Source of the DNA: Anaerolineaceae bacterium
GTDB lineage: Bacteria > Chloroflexota > Anaerolineae > Anaerolineales > Villigracilaceae
Assembly (NCBI GenBank): GCA_009772985.1
Contig: WOUS01000010.1
Span: 62,001-126,000 of the forward strand
Direction: 5' to 3'
Length of the DNA stretch: 64,000 bases
In this document: one piece after another, positions 15,995-24,032 of the stretch
How positions within the stretch are numbered: position 1 is the first letter of the stretch
Layout: each line of letters starts with the position of its first letter
The notes under the pieces: generated by a model
Told to the model about the DNA's origin: nothing
The model's input: the letters and a program-made list of their open reading frames with translations, nothing else
Database searches by the model: none
Program-made: the position numbers and the translations under genes

Positions 15995-17344
15995 TCAGGC
16001 GGCCTCCATCTTGTTGTGGATGGCCTGCTGGAAACGTGCGCGCACGCCCTCGAACGGAATGCGCTGCATGATGGGGTCGAAGAAGCCCTCGACCATCAAC
16101 CGCTCCGCGTCGGGAGCCGGGACGCCGCGCGACTTGAGATAGAACAGCGGCTCCGCGTCCAGTTTGCCGACCGTAGCGCCGTGGGTGCAGCGCACGTCGT
16201 CTGCCAGGATTTCGAGGCCGGGGATGCTGTCGGCGCGGGCGTCGGGGCTGAGGACGAGGTTGCGGTTGGCCTGGTAGCCGTCCGTTTTCTGGGCAGCGGG
16301 GGCCACGTAAATCATGCCCTGCCAGACCGAGCGGCTGTGGCCTTTGAGCGCGCCCTTGAACAGCAGGTCAGACGTGGTATGCGGAGCCAGGTGGTTCTGC
16401 TGGGTATCGTGGTCGAGGTGCTGGCTGCCGTCGGCGAAATAGAACCCGGACATCCGGCCTGCCGCGCCTTCCCCGGCCAGTTCCAACTCGGAAAAATTCT
16501 TGGTCAGGCGCGAGCCGACTGCGCCGAAGATCCAGTCCAGGCTGCCGCCGCGGCCCACGCTGACGCGTTCGTGCGAAAAATTCCACACGCCGCGCCCCCA
16601 CGACTGCAACTCAACAAACTTAAGGCTGGCCCCGTCGCCGACCTTGATCTCGACCAGGCCGGCGTGCATGGACGCGCCTCCTTCTTCCGGCGAGGCGGCT
16701 TCGTGGACGTACGTCACCGAGGCTCCATCGTCCACCCAGACGAGGAGGTGCGACAGGTGCGCGATATTCGCGCCAGGCCCCCACAGGATGCTGAGCAGGG
16801 GCTGTTCCACGGTCACGCCTTTCGGCACGTAAAGCAGCACGCCGTTCTGCGCCAGCGCGGCGGTCAGCGCGGCGAACTTGCCTTCCTCGGCGCGCACAAC
16901 GCCGCCTGCCAGTTTGGTCACCAGGTCGGGGTGTTCGCGTTCGGCGGTCTGCAGGTCGGCAAAAACCACGCCCTGACGGATCAGCGATTCATCGAGAGTC
17001 AGCGAGTCGGCGCTGTTTCCGCCGGGAGACAGGACAACCTGCCCGCCGTGTTGACTGGCAGTGATGGGCTTGAGCAGTCCGGCGGGGACAGGCGCGAGGT
17101 CCCGGAACGCCTCGGCGGCGGGCAGGCGGAACGTGTCCGCGGGCAGGCCGCGCAGGTCCGTGCGCCGCCAGGCTTCCTCGGTCACAGCCGGCATGGACAG
17201 GCGGGCATACGTCTCCCAGGCGCGGCGGCGGTAGTCTGCCAGCGGGCCGGAGGGAATGTCCCCGGCGGTAAAAGCAAAATTCTTCGCCGCGGCTTCGGGG
17301 CGGCGGGTGCGGGAGGCGACAACAACGCGCGGTTTCTCTTCCAT
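15995..17344 (-). CDS. sufD: Fe-S assembly protein SufD
   Basis: The 449-residue beta-helix protein belongs to the SufB/SufD family. It has LPADTFRLPAAEAFRD early, the core VEIKVGDGASLKFVELQS, and the C-terminal CTHGATVGKLDAEPLFYLKSRG and RIPFEGVRARFQQAI. It forms the SufBC2D scaffold with SufB and SufC. It begins one base after the sufB stop codon. Confidence 0.94.
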   Translation of the reverse strand: MEEKPRVVVASRTRRPEAAAKNFAFTAGDIPSGPLADYRRRAWETYARLSMPAVTEEAWRRTDLRGLPADTFRLPAAEAFRDLAPVPAGLLKPITASQHGGQVVLSPGGNSADSLTLDESLIRQGVVFADLQTAEREHPDLVTKLAGGVVRAEEGKFAALTAALAQNGVLLYVPKGVTVEQPLLSILWGPGANIAHLSHLLVWVDDGASVTYVHEAASPEEGGASMHAGLVEIKVGDGASLKFVELQSWGRGVWNFSHERVSVGRGGSLDWIFGAVGSRLTKNFSELELAGEGAAGRMSGFYFADGSQHLDHDTQQNHLAPHTTSDLLFKGALKGHSRSVWQGMIYVAPAAQKTDGYQANRNLVLSPDARADSIPGLEILADDVRCTHGATVGKLDAEPLFYLKSRGVPAPDAERLMVEGFFDPIMQRIPFEGVRARFQQAIHNKMEAA

Positions 17345-17345
17345 G

Positions 17346-19853
17346 TCAGCCCACCGACCCTTCCATCTGCAACTGGATCAGCCGGTTCATCTCGACCGCG
17401 TACTCCATCGGCAATTCCTTGACCAGCGGCTCGATGAAGCCGGAAACGACCATCGTGGTGGCCTGCTCCTGGGACAGGCCGCGGCTCATCAGGTAGAACA
17501 ACTGCTCCTCGCCGACCTTCGAGACCGAGGCTTCGTGGCCGATGGTGACGTCATCCTCGTCAATCTCGATGTACGGATAGGTATCGGAGCGGGACTGCGG
17601 GTCGAGCAGGAGGGCGTCGCAGTTGGCGCTGGAGCGGACACCGCTCGCACCTTTGTGGACCTTGAGCAGGCCGCGGTACGAAGCGCGTCCGCCGCCCCTC
17701 GAGATGGACTTGGAGACGATCTTGCTGGTGGTGTTCGGCGCGAAATGGATCATCTTCGATCCGGCGTCCTGCACTTGTCCCGGCCCGGCGAAGGCCATCG
17801 AGAGCATCTCGCCGTGCGCGCCGGGTTCCATCAGGTAGCAGGATGGATACTTCATTGTGACCTTCGAGCCCAGATTCGCATCCACCCATTCGTGGGTGCC
17901 GTTGGCGAACACCTTGGCGCGCTGGGTCACCAGGTTGTAAACGTTGGTGGACCAGTTCTGGATGGTCGAGTAGCGCGAGCGCGCGCCCTTCTTGACCACG
18001 ATTTCAATGACGCCGGAGTGGAAGGAGTTGCTGGTGTATTGGGGGGCGGTACAGTTATGGGAGACTGCTCCCTCGGCCACATAAGACTCGTCTTCCTCGA
18101 CCGAGAAGTTGTAAACTTCCGTTTCCATTTCTTCCACGTCAATGCTCTTGATGGGCATGTACAGGAAATTCTCATCAAGTGTGAACGGAGAGCCGCTCAA
18201 GTCGCCTGCGGGAGCGTCCACGCCCACCAGCGCGCCAAACTTCGGATTGAAGGGTGAGGCAATCACAACCGCATAAATATCCTTGCGAGGAGCAGAGCGG
18301 GTTTGCAGATTGACAGAAGCCGCAATGCCAAGCCGCAGGAGCGCATCGCGGAAGGCGTATGCCAGGTTGGTGGAAACCGAATTAAAGCGGAACATGTTTT
18401 TGCGAGGGTCGTAACTGCCATCGCCCAGCCACATACCGCGGACGAATTCCGCCAACAATTCGACCGGCGCGTTCGACACCCATTCGGGAACATGTTTTTC
18501 GTATACGGTCGAACCGAATTCCCGGGCAAACGCGCGGGCGGCTTCCGTGGAAGACAATACAAGTGTCTGTCCATTCTGGCGCGGGGCGCTGATACTGGGC
18601 GGCTTGCTGAAATAGCGTTCGAGCAAATGCCCGGCATCAGCCAATAGTTTTGTTTCTGCGGCATTGAACGAAAGCGTCAGATAATGTTCCTTGTCCACGT
18701 GCCCCTCGGAAAAATAATAGCCGAGCAGACGATAGAAATCCGCTTCCTGCGGGAACTCGACATGCCGTTCAACCGGGGCATGGCGTCCACGCCCAATTTC
18801 GATATTGATCCCTGCTGTAACTTTTTCCATAGCCGGTTGATAGACCGGAACGACGAGATAATCGCCAACTTTCACGCTATCCGCGCGCGACCAGACAAGT
18901 TGATATTCCTTGTTACGCTCTGACTGGCGCTGGCGGCGCACGACCAGCAGGGGATGCTCTGCCGTGACGCGCAGTTCCCGCTTGCTGTCGCCATAATAGC
19001 GAATCTTGTAAACATTGCCATGATACGGGCGTTTCTGTGTGTGATAGACCTTGCGCCAGCGTCCCAGATGAGTCAGTACTTCGTCGCCAACCGCCACCTG
19101 TTCGATGGGTTTCTCGCCCTGGCGGGTGCGGACGCGCGCGCCATCGAGGAAGCAACCTTCCACGTAATGTACCTGCGCGCCCTCGTCCACAATAATGAGC
19201 GAGCGTTCGAACTGGCCGACATTGGCGGTATTCAAGCGGAAATAGGCCTGCAGGGGCAGGTCCACTTTGACGCCCTTCGGCACGTAGACGAATGATCCGC
19301 CCGACCAGACGGCCGAATTCAGCGCGGCGAACTTGTTGTCTTCGATGGGAATGACTGTCCCGAAGTATTCGCGGAACAGATCCGGGTGCTGGCGCAGTCC
19401 ATCCTCGATGGACAGGAAGATCACGCCCTGCTTCGCGAGGTGCTCCAGGAGGGAGTGATAGATCATCTCCGATTCATACTGCGCGCCCACTCCCGCCAAA
19501 AACTTGCGCTCGGCTTCGGGGATTCCCAACTTATCGAACGTGTTCTTGATGGTATCCGGCACATCGTCCCAGGAACCGGTCGAGCCTTCGGTCGGTTTGA
19601 CGTAGTAGTAGATATCGTCCAGGTGCAGGTCCGAAATGTCCGGTCCCCAGGAGGGCATCGGGCGCGACAGGAAGTGTTCCAGTCCTTTGAGACGGAAATC
19701 CAGCATCCACTGCGGCTCGCCCTTCATGCGCGAGATATTTTCCACCACTTCCCGGCTCAAGCCTTTTTGCGACTTGAAAACGTAGTTCTCCGCGTCGTGG
19801 AAACCGTATTTATACTGTCCAATATCTTCCAGGATCTTGGCGTCCTCAGACAT
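17346..19853 (-). CDS. sufB: Fe-S assembly protein SufB, interrupted by an intein
   Basis: The 835-codon gene encodes a 468-residue SufB (residues 1-233 and 601-835) split by an intein at residues 234-600. Extein landmarks are GQYKYGFHDAENYVFKSQKG, IVDEGAQVHYVEG before the intein, CTAPQYTSNSFHSG after it, and SRGGGRASYRG. Insertion is between VHYVEG and CTAP, the conserved site also used by mycobacterial SufB inteins. SufB is the main scaffold of the SufBC2D complex, so splicing is needed for function. It lies 91 bp after sufC, the gap being repeat sequence. Confidence 0.96.
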   Translation of the reverse strand: MSEDAKILEDIGQYKYGFHDAENYVFKSQKGLSREVVENISRMKGEPQWMLDFRLKGLEHFLSRPMPSWGPDISDLHLDDIYYYVKPTEGSTGSWDDVPDTIKNTFDKLGIPEAERKFLAGVGAQYESEMIYHSLLEHLAKQGVIFLSIEDGLRQHPDLFREYFGTVIPIEDNKFAALNSAVWSGGSFVYVPKGVKVDLPLQAYFRLNTANVGQFERSLIIVDEGAQVHYVEGCFLDGARVRTRQGEKPIEQVAVGDEVLTHLGRWRKVYHTQKRPYHGNVYKIRYYGDSKRELRVTAEHPLLVVRRQRQSERNKEYQLVWSRADSVKVGDYLVVPVYQPAMEKVTAGINIEIGRGRHAPVERHVEFPQEADFYRLLGYYFSEGHVDKEHYLTLSFNAAETKLLADAGHLLERYFSKPPSISAPRQNGQTLVLSSTEAARAFAREFGSTVYEKHVPEWVSNAPVELLAEFVRGMWLGDGSYDPRKNMFRFNSVSTNLAYAFRDALLRLGIAASVNLQTRSAPRKDIYAVVIASPFNPKFGALVGVDAPAGDLSGSPFTLDENFLYMPIKSIDVEEMETEVYNFSVEEDESYVAEGAVSHNCTAPQYTSNSFHSGVIEIVVKKGARSRYSTIQNWSTNVYNLVTQRAKVFANGTHEWVDANLGSKVTMKYPSCYLMEPGAHGEMLSMAFAGPGQVQDAGSKMIHFAPNTTSKIVSKSISRGGGRASYRGLLKVHKGASGVRSSANCDALLLDPQSRSDTYPYIEIDEDDVTIGHEASVSKVGEEQLFYLMSRGLSQEQATTMVVSGFIEPLVKELPMEYAVEMNRLIQLQMEGSVG
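18054..19154 (-). mobile_element. Intein with LAGLIDADG homing endonuclease inside SufB (367 residues)
   Basis: The intein starts at Cys234 (CFLDGARVRTRQGEKPIEQV) and ends HN before Cys601, matching block A, block G and a Cys+1. Block B is VTAEHPLLVV. The central endonuclease has two LAGLIDADG-type motifs, LLGYYFSEGH and VRGMWLGDGSYD, each with its acidic residue (Glu, Asp), so it may be active. The C-terminal splicing half has ETEVYNFSVEEDESYVAEG and AVSHN. Size and motifs point to a full-length rather than a mini-intein. Confidence 0.95.
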
Positions 19854-19857
19854 GATT

Positions 19858-19975
19858 GCTCCAGTAAGCGAGTCAACGAGTCAGCGATTCAACGAGTCGG
19901 CGAGTCGGCGATTCAACAATATTGCCGCGCGGATACGCTGCTGCTTATTCGCTGACTCGCTGAATCGTCGATTCT
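19858..19975. repeat. GCGAGTCAGCGATTCAACGAG repeat tract
   Basis: The sufC-sufB gap is built from reiterated CGAGTC and GCGATTCAACGAGTC units and their complements. It reaches into the end of sufC, encoding the last nine or so residues (STIQRVSE). A shorter tract of the same type lies at 31888-31917 between the response regulator and its kinase. Confidence 0.6.
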
Positions 19976-20739
19976 CCATTCTCGTACTTCTCGCGCACCC
20001 AGTCGTAGCCCTGCTCTTCGAGATGCAGCGCCAGGTCCGGGCCGCCGGATTCGACGATCCGCCCGCCCAGCATGATGTGGACAAACTGCGGTTTGATGTA
20101 GTTCAGCAGGCGCTGGTAATGCGTGATGACCAGCACGCCGAGTTCCGGCCCGGAGAGGGCGTTGACGCCATCCGAGACGATGCGCAGCGCGTCGATGTCG
20201 AGACCGGAATCCGTCTCGTCCAGGATGGCGATCTCCGGCTTGAGGGTGGCCATCTGCAAGATCTCGGCGCGCTTCTTCTCGCCGCCGGAAAAGCCGTCGT
20301 TCAGGTAGCGTCCGGCAAATGTGGAGTCCATTTTCAGGAGTTCCATCTTTTCCTTGAGCATCCTGCGGAATTCCGGGATGGGCACGCCTTTGTCTTCGGG
20401 ATTCTCCACGCGCCGCCGGGCATTGATGGCGGTCCGCAGGAAGTTCGCCACGGTGACGCCGGGGATGGCGACCGGGTACTGGAACGCCAGGAACATGCCC
20501 AGGCGGGACCGTTCGTCTGCCTCCAGTTCCAGCACATTCCGCCCCTTGAACCAGACCTCCCCCTCCGTTACCGTGTAGGATGGGTGGCCCATCAGGGTAT
20601 ACGCCAGCGTGGACTTGCCCGTGCCGTTCGGCCCCATGATGGCGTGGACTTCGCCTTGTTTTACCGTCAGATCGAGGCCTTTCAGGATTTCCTTGCCCTC
20701 GATACTGACGTGCAGGTTTTTGACAATCAACTCGGACAT
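19945..20739 (-). CDS. sufC: Fe-S assembly ATPase SufC
   Basis: This 264-residue ABC-type ATPase powers the SufBC2D scaffold. It has Walker [10 protein letters not shown] (about 35-43), the Q-loop region, the signature [15 protein letters not shown] (about 143-157), Walker [16 protein letters not shown] (about 171-185) and the SufC-specific [16 protein letters not shown] lies seven bases before the ATG. It is the first gene of the operon, 38 bases after the consensus -10. The C-terminal tail comes from an intergenic repeat. Confidence 0.96.
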   Translation of the reverse strand: MSELIVKNLHVSIEGKEILKGLDLTVKQGEVHAIMGPNGTGKSTLAYTLMGHPSYTVTEGEVWFKGRNVLELEADERSRLGMFLAFQYPVAIPGVTVANFLRTAINARRRVENPEDKGVPIPEFRRMLKEKMELLKMDSTFAGRYLNDGFSGGEKKRAEILQMATLKPEIAILDETDSGLDIDALRIVSDGVNALSGPELGVLVITHYQRLLNYIKPQFVHIMLGGRIVESGGPDLALHLEEQGYDWVREKYENGESTIQRVSE

Positions 20740-20776
20740 AAATACTCCTTTTACGGCCTTTTACAATTGCGGCGGG

Positions 20777-20805
20777 ATTATAGCACCGGGGAGGGGATAT
20801 GTCAA
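20777..20805 (-). promoter_or_regulatory. Consensus sigma-70 promoter of the SUF operon
   Basis: The minus strand reads TTGACA (20805-20800), 17 bp, TATAAT (20782-20777), a perfect match to consensus. AT-rich sequence upstream (20806-20835) may act as an UP element. Expected start is near 20770, about 30 bases before sufC. I see no clear IscR- or SufR-type operator. Confidence 0.9.
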
Positions 20806-20882
20806 TATTTATCATATTATTCTAGTATATTCAGGACTTAGCCGGTATTCTCCAAACGCCAAAGGACTTACGAAAAACCCCC

Positions 20883-20911
20883 TTGAAACTATGTGTATAC
20901 TATGGTAATAT
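20883..20911 (+). promoter_or_regulatory. Promoter of brnTA giving a leaderless transcript
   Basis: TTGAAA (20883-20888), 17 bp, TATAAT-like TAATAT (20906-20911). The predicted start (+7) falls on the GTG start codon at 20918. The spacer contains the palindromic core GTATAC between CTATG and TATGG, a possible BrnA operator. Confidence 0.65.
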
Positions 20912-20917
20912 ACAATC

Positions 20918-21217
20918 GTGATTGACCTAAACCGCATCGAAGGCTTTGACTGGGACGCGGGCAACCGTGAAAAGAATTGGCAAAGGCACCGCGTTTCGAC
21001 CGGTGAATGCGAGGAAGTTTTTTTCAACCTGCCCCTGCTCCTCCGGGATTCCCCCGGTCGCTCGCAGACAGAGCCGCGTTTCCTGGCGCTCGGTCAGACC
21101 AACACAAGCAAGCAATTATTCATCGCTTTTGCGGTCAGAAATGAAAAAATCCGCGTCATCTCAGCACGCGACATGAGCCAAAAAGAGAGAGACCTTTATG
21201 AGCAATCCAATTCCTGA
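20918..21217 (+). CDS. brnT: BrnT-family toxin (DUF497)
   Basis: The 99-residue protein has the BrnT layout: an N-terminal FDWDAGNREKNWQRHRVS with GECEEVFFN, a central RFLALGQTNTSKQLFIAFAVR strand pair, and VRNEKIRVISARDMSQKERDLYE. BrnT proteins are RelE-like ribonucleases. It uses a GTG start with no room for a Shine-Dalgarno site. It overlaps the antitoxin gene by 20 bases, the usual brnT-brnA order. Confidence 0.85.
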   Translation: MIDLNRIEGFDWDAGNREKNWQRHRVSTGECEEVFFNLPLLLRDSPGRSQTEPRFLALGQTNTSKQLFIAFAVRNEKIRVISARDMSQKERDLYEQSNS

Positions 21218-21515
21218 ATTCCAGAACGAAGACGAAGAACGCGAGTTCTGGGCCACCCACGATTCCACCGAATACGTGGATTGGACTCAGGCCAAGCGCG
21301 CCGTTTTCCCCAACCTTAAGCCGACCACGCGCGCCATTTCCCTGCGCCTGCCCGAGTCCATGCTGGACGAGTTGCGCCAGATGGCGAACCAGCGCGATGT
21401 GCCTTACCAGTCGCTCATCAAGGTATTCCTGCGCGAGCGCATGAACCAGGAGTACCGCGCCCCATTCAACTTGGCGGTAGCGGAGAAGAAATCAAGTTAT
21501 CGTCCAAAAACATAA
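21198..21515 (+). CDS. brnA: BrnA/CopG-type antitoxin
   Basis: This 105-residue partner of BrnT starts MSNPIPEFQNEDEEREFWAT followed by DSTEYVDWTQAKR, typical of CopG-antitoxin/BrnA proteins. The ribbon-helix-helix part is RAISLRLPESMLDELRQMAN with DVPYQSLIKVFLRER. It should neutralise BrnT and repress the promoter at 20883. A terminator follows. Confidence 0.85.
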   Translation: MSNPIPEFQNEDEEREFWATHDSTEYVDWTQAKRAVFPNLKPTTRAISLRLPESMLDELRQMANQRDVPYQSLIKVFLRERMNQEYRAPFNLAVAEKKSSYRPKT

Positions 21516-21521
21516 ACTGCC

Positions 21522-21553
21522 GACCTGCCTCCTCCCGGACGGCAGGTCTTTTT
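21522..21553 (+). terminator. Rho-independent terminator of brnTA
   Basis: GACCTGCC (21522-21529) pairs with GGCAGGTC (21541-21548) around an 11-base loop, followed by TTTTT. Confidence 0.88.
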
Positions 21554-21574
21554 CTTTCCCTGCCTTCCTCAACC

Positions 21575-21583
21575 TGATATAAT
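21575..21583 (+). promoter_or_regulatory. Extended -10 promoter for the phosphohexomutase gene
   Basis: TGA-TATAAT (21575-21583) is an extended -10 box without a recognisable -35. The leader then runs through the repeat at 21607-21692. Confidence 0.45.
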
Positions 21584-21606
21584 CCCCCCGTCATCATCTC
21601 ATCACG

Positions 21607-21692
21607 TGTCACTGCGAGGAGCGCAGCGACGAAGCAGTCCCCCAAAGACCCAGGAGATTGCTTCGCCGCAAAGAGCGCGGCTCGCAACGACA
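21607..21692. repeat. Dispersed TCATTGCGAG repeat, copy 3
   Basis: It runs from GTCACTGCGAGG to CGCAACGACA with GAAGCAGTCCCC and GGAGATTGCTTCG arms. It ends two bases before the AGGAGG ribosome-binding site of the next gene. Confidence 0.75.
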
Positions 21693-21703
21693 GGAGGAAA
21701 CAT

Positions 21704-23128
21704 ATGTCCTTCAAAATCACCTTTGGCACCGACGGCTGGCGCGGGGTCATCGCCGAAGAATACACTTTCGACAACGTCCGGCGCTGCGCGCAGGGCTATG
21801 CCGCGTATATGCTCGAAAAAGGCAACGCCGGGAAGTGGATCGTCGTCGGCCACGACAAGCGCTTTAGTTCCGAGCATTTCGCCGCGGCCGCGGCCGAGGT
21901 GCTGGCGGGCAACGGCTTTAAGGTCTATCTCACCGACAGCGCCACCCCCACCCCGGTCATCGCGTTCGCGGTCGTCAATAAGGGCGCTTGCGGCGCGGTC
22001 AATATCACCGCCTCGCACAACCCGCCCACCGATAACGGGTTCAAGGTCCGGGACGAAACCGGCGGAGCAATTGACCCGGATGGACTGCTGCGCATCGAGG
22101 CACTCATTCCCGATGATATCGAAAACGTGAAACGTGCAACTTTCCAACATGCCAACGCCGAAGGCCAGATCGTCAAGTTCGACGCCCACACCCCCTACAT
22201 CAACCACATCAACAAGCTCATCAACCTCCAGCCCGTCAAAGACGCCGGGTTGACCGTGATGGCGGACGTGATGTGGGGCAACGGCGCAGGGTACTTCCCG
22301 CGCCTGCTCTCCGGCGGCAAGACGAAGGTGCTCGAAATCCACAACGAGCGCAATCCGTCCTTCCCCGAGATGAAACGCCCCGAACCGATCCGCCCGAACA
22401 TTGACGTGGGCCTGAAAGCCACCGTGGACAACCACGCCGACATCCTGCTCATCCTCGATGGCGACGCCGACCGCTGCGGCATCGGCGACGAGAACGGCGA
22501 ATTCGTCAACCAGTTGCGGGTCTTCGCCCTGCTGGCCTACTACCTGCTCGAAATCCGCGGCGAACGCGGCGACATCGTCAAAACCCTCTCCACCACCGGC
22601 ATGTTGAACAAACTCGGCCAGATGTACGGCGTCCCGGTCCACGAGACCGGGGTGGGCTTCAAATACGTGGCCCCGAAGATGACCGAGACCAACGCCCTGA
22701 TCGGCGGCGAAGAGAGCGGCGGCTACGCCTTCCGCGGCAACGTCCCCGAACGTGACGGCATCCTGGCCGGACTGTACATGCTCGACTTCATGGTGCGCAC
22801 CGGCAAAAAGCCCACCGGCTTGCTCCAGATGCTCTTCGACAAACTCGGCGCGGAATACTTCTACGACCGCATAGACACCCCCTTCCGCGGCGACCGCAAA
22901 GACCGCGAAGCCGCCATCCTGAAAGCCAACCCCGTCACTCTCGGCGGGCTGAAAGTTACCGAACTCGTCACCGTGGACGGATTTCAGTTCAGGCTGGAAG
23001 ACGGCGGCTGGATGCTCATCCGCTTCTCCGGCACCGAACCCATCATGCGCGTCTACTGCGAGACCACCCACAAAGACAAGGTGCAGGCGATTTTGCAGGA
23101 TGGGCTGAAGGTTGCGGGGCTGAAATAA
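21704..23128 (+). CDS. Phosphoglucomutase/phosphomannomutase family protein
   Basis: The 474-residue alpha-D-phosphohexomutase starts [15 protein letters not shown]. It has the catalytic phosphoserine loop [14 protein letters not shown] (about 104-117), the metal loop [14 protein letters not shown] (about 248-261), sugar loop [10 protein letters not shown] and phosphate loop [12 protein letters not shown]. It interconverts hexose 1- and 6-phosphates. Whether the substrate is glucose, mannose or glucosamine cannot be fixed from sequence. AGGAGG precedes the ATG. Confidence 0.92.
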   Translation: MSFKITFGTDGWRGVIAEEYTFDNVRRCAQGYAAYMLEKGNAGKWIVVGHDKRFSSEHFAAAAAEVLAGNGFKVYLTDSATPTPVIAFAVVNKGACGAVNITASHNPPTDNGFKVRDETGGAIDPDGLLRIEALIPDDIENVKRATFQHANAEGQIVKFDAHTPYINHINKLINLQPVKDAGLTVMADVMWGNGAGYFPRLLSGGKTKVLEIHNERNPSFPEMKRPEPIRPNIDVGLKATVDNHADILLILDGDADRCGIGDENGEFVNQLRVFALLAYYLLEIRGERGDIVKTLSTTGMLNKLGQMYGVPVHETGVGFKYVAPKMTETNALIGGEESGGYAFRGNVPERDGILAGLYMLDFMVRTGKKPTGLLQMLFDKLGAEYFYDRIDTPFRGDRKDREAAILKANPVTLGGLKVTELVTVDGFQFRLEDGGWMLIRFSGTEPIMRVYCETTHKDKVQAILQDGLKVAGLK

Positions 23129-23132
23129 CGTT

Positions 23133-23219
23133 ATCACGTTGGCAGGTTGCACGTTGACACGTTGGGACGTGGAAACCTGCCAACGTGTAGACGTGTAAAC
23201 TTGAAAACGTGAAAACGTG
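23133..23219. repeat. CACGTTGGCAGGTT repeat cluster, extending into tatD
   Basis: The mutase-tatD gap is made of reiterated ACGTTGGCAGGTT, GTTGACACGTT, AACCTGCCAACGTG and AACGTGAAAACGTG units. The final unit contains the GTG start codon of tatD. CACGTTGGCAGGTT recurs inside tatD at about 23436-23449. Confidence 0.65.
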
Positions 23220-24029
23220 CTCACCGACACCCACTGCCATTTGGATTACGACAAATTCGACGCCGACCGGGAGGCTGTGCTGGAACGCGCCCGGCAGGCC
23301 AGCGTTACGCGCATTTTGATTCCTGGCACTACCTGGACCTCGAGCCTGTCCGCCGTTAAACTGGCCGAGAGCCATCCCATGCTGGTTGCCGCGGTCGGCG
23401 TCCACCCGACAGACGTTGACACGTTTCAGGTTGACACGTTGGCAGGTTTACGCAAACTTGCCGCAAGCCCTAAAGTAGTTGCGATTGGGGAAATTGGCCT
23501 GGATTATTATTGGGATACCGCCCCGCACGACCTCCAGCAGCGCGTCCTGAAAGAACAACTCAACCTGGCCGCCGAACTCGAACTCCCGGTCATCCTCCAC
23601 TTCCGCGAAAAAGGCGACGCCCCCGACGGCCCCTGCGCGGCCGACCTGATGAAAATGCTGGAGGAATGGGTGGCAGGCTTACGGTCCAGAAAGAGTCCGC
23701 TGGCAGAACGGCCCGGGGCGCTGCACTCGTTCGCCGGGTCACGCGCAACTGCCAGCCGGGCAATCGGCCTGAATTTTTACATCGGCGTCACCGGTCCGGT
23801 CACGTACCGCAAGGAGCGCCAGGAACTCATCGCCAGCCTGCCGCTCGAACGCCTGCTCATCGAGACCGACGCCCCCTTCCTGGCTCCCGCTCCGCAGCGC
23901 GGCAAACGCAATGAACCTGCCTTCGTTGCCCTGATTGCTGATAAAATATCAAAACTTCACAATTGCAGCACGGAAGAAACAGCCGCGGCAACCGCCAACA
24001 ACGCCGCCCGTCTGTTTGCCTGGGATTGA
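23217..24029 (+). CDS. tatD: TatD family metal-dependent hydrolase (DNase-like)
   Basis: The 270-residue TIM-barrel hydrolase begins at GTG with LTDTHCHLDYDKFD. It has further metal ligands in GEIGLDYYWD, LPVILHFRE, ALHSFAGS and LIETDAPFLAP. TatD enzymes are Mg-dependent 3'-5' nucleases. The start codon lies in repeat DNA with no Shine-Dalgarno. The segment VDTFQVDTLAGLRK (about 62-75) is coded by the same repeat as the upstream gap. A further likely insert, RSRKSPLAERPG, lies before ALHSF. Confidence 0.9.
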   Translation: MLTDTHCHLDYDKFDADREAVLERARQASVTRILIPGTTWTSSLSAVKLAESHPMLVAAVGVHPTDVDTFQVDTLAGLRKLAASPKVVAIGEIGLDYYWDTAPHDLQQRVLKEQLNLAAELELPVILHFREKGDAPDGPCAADLMKMLEEWVAGLRSRKSPLAERPGALHSFAGSRATASRAIGLNFYIGVTGPVTYRKERQELIASLPLERLLIETDAPFLAPAPQRGKRNEPAFVALIADKISKLHNCSTEETAAATANNAARLFAWD

Positions 24030-24032
24030 CCT

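Noticed and set aside
18054-19154. Assembly error or separate gene inserted in sufB
   Set aside because: The insert keeps frame, begins with Cys, ends HN-Cys and has all splicing and endonuclease blocks, so it is an intein.
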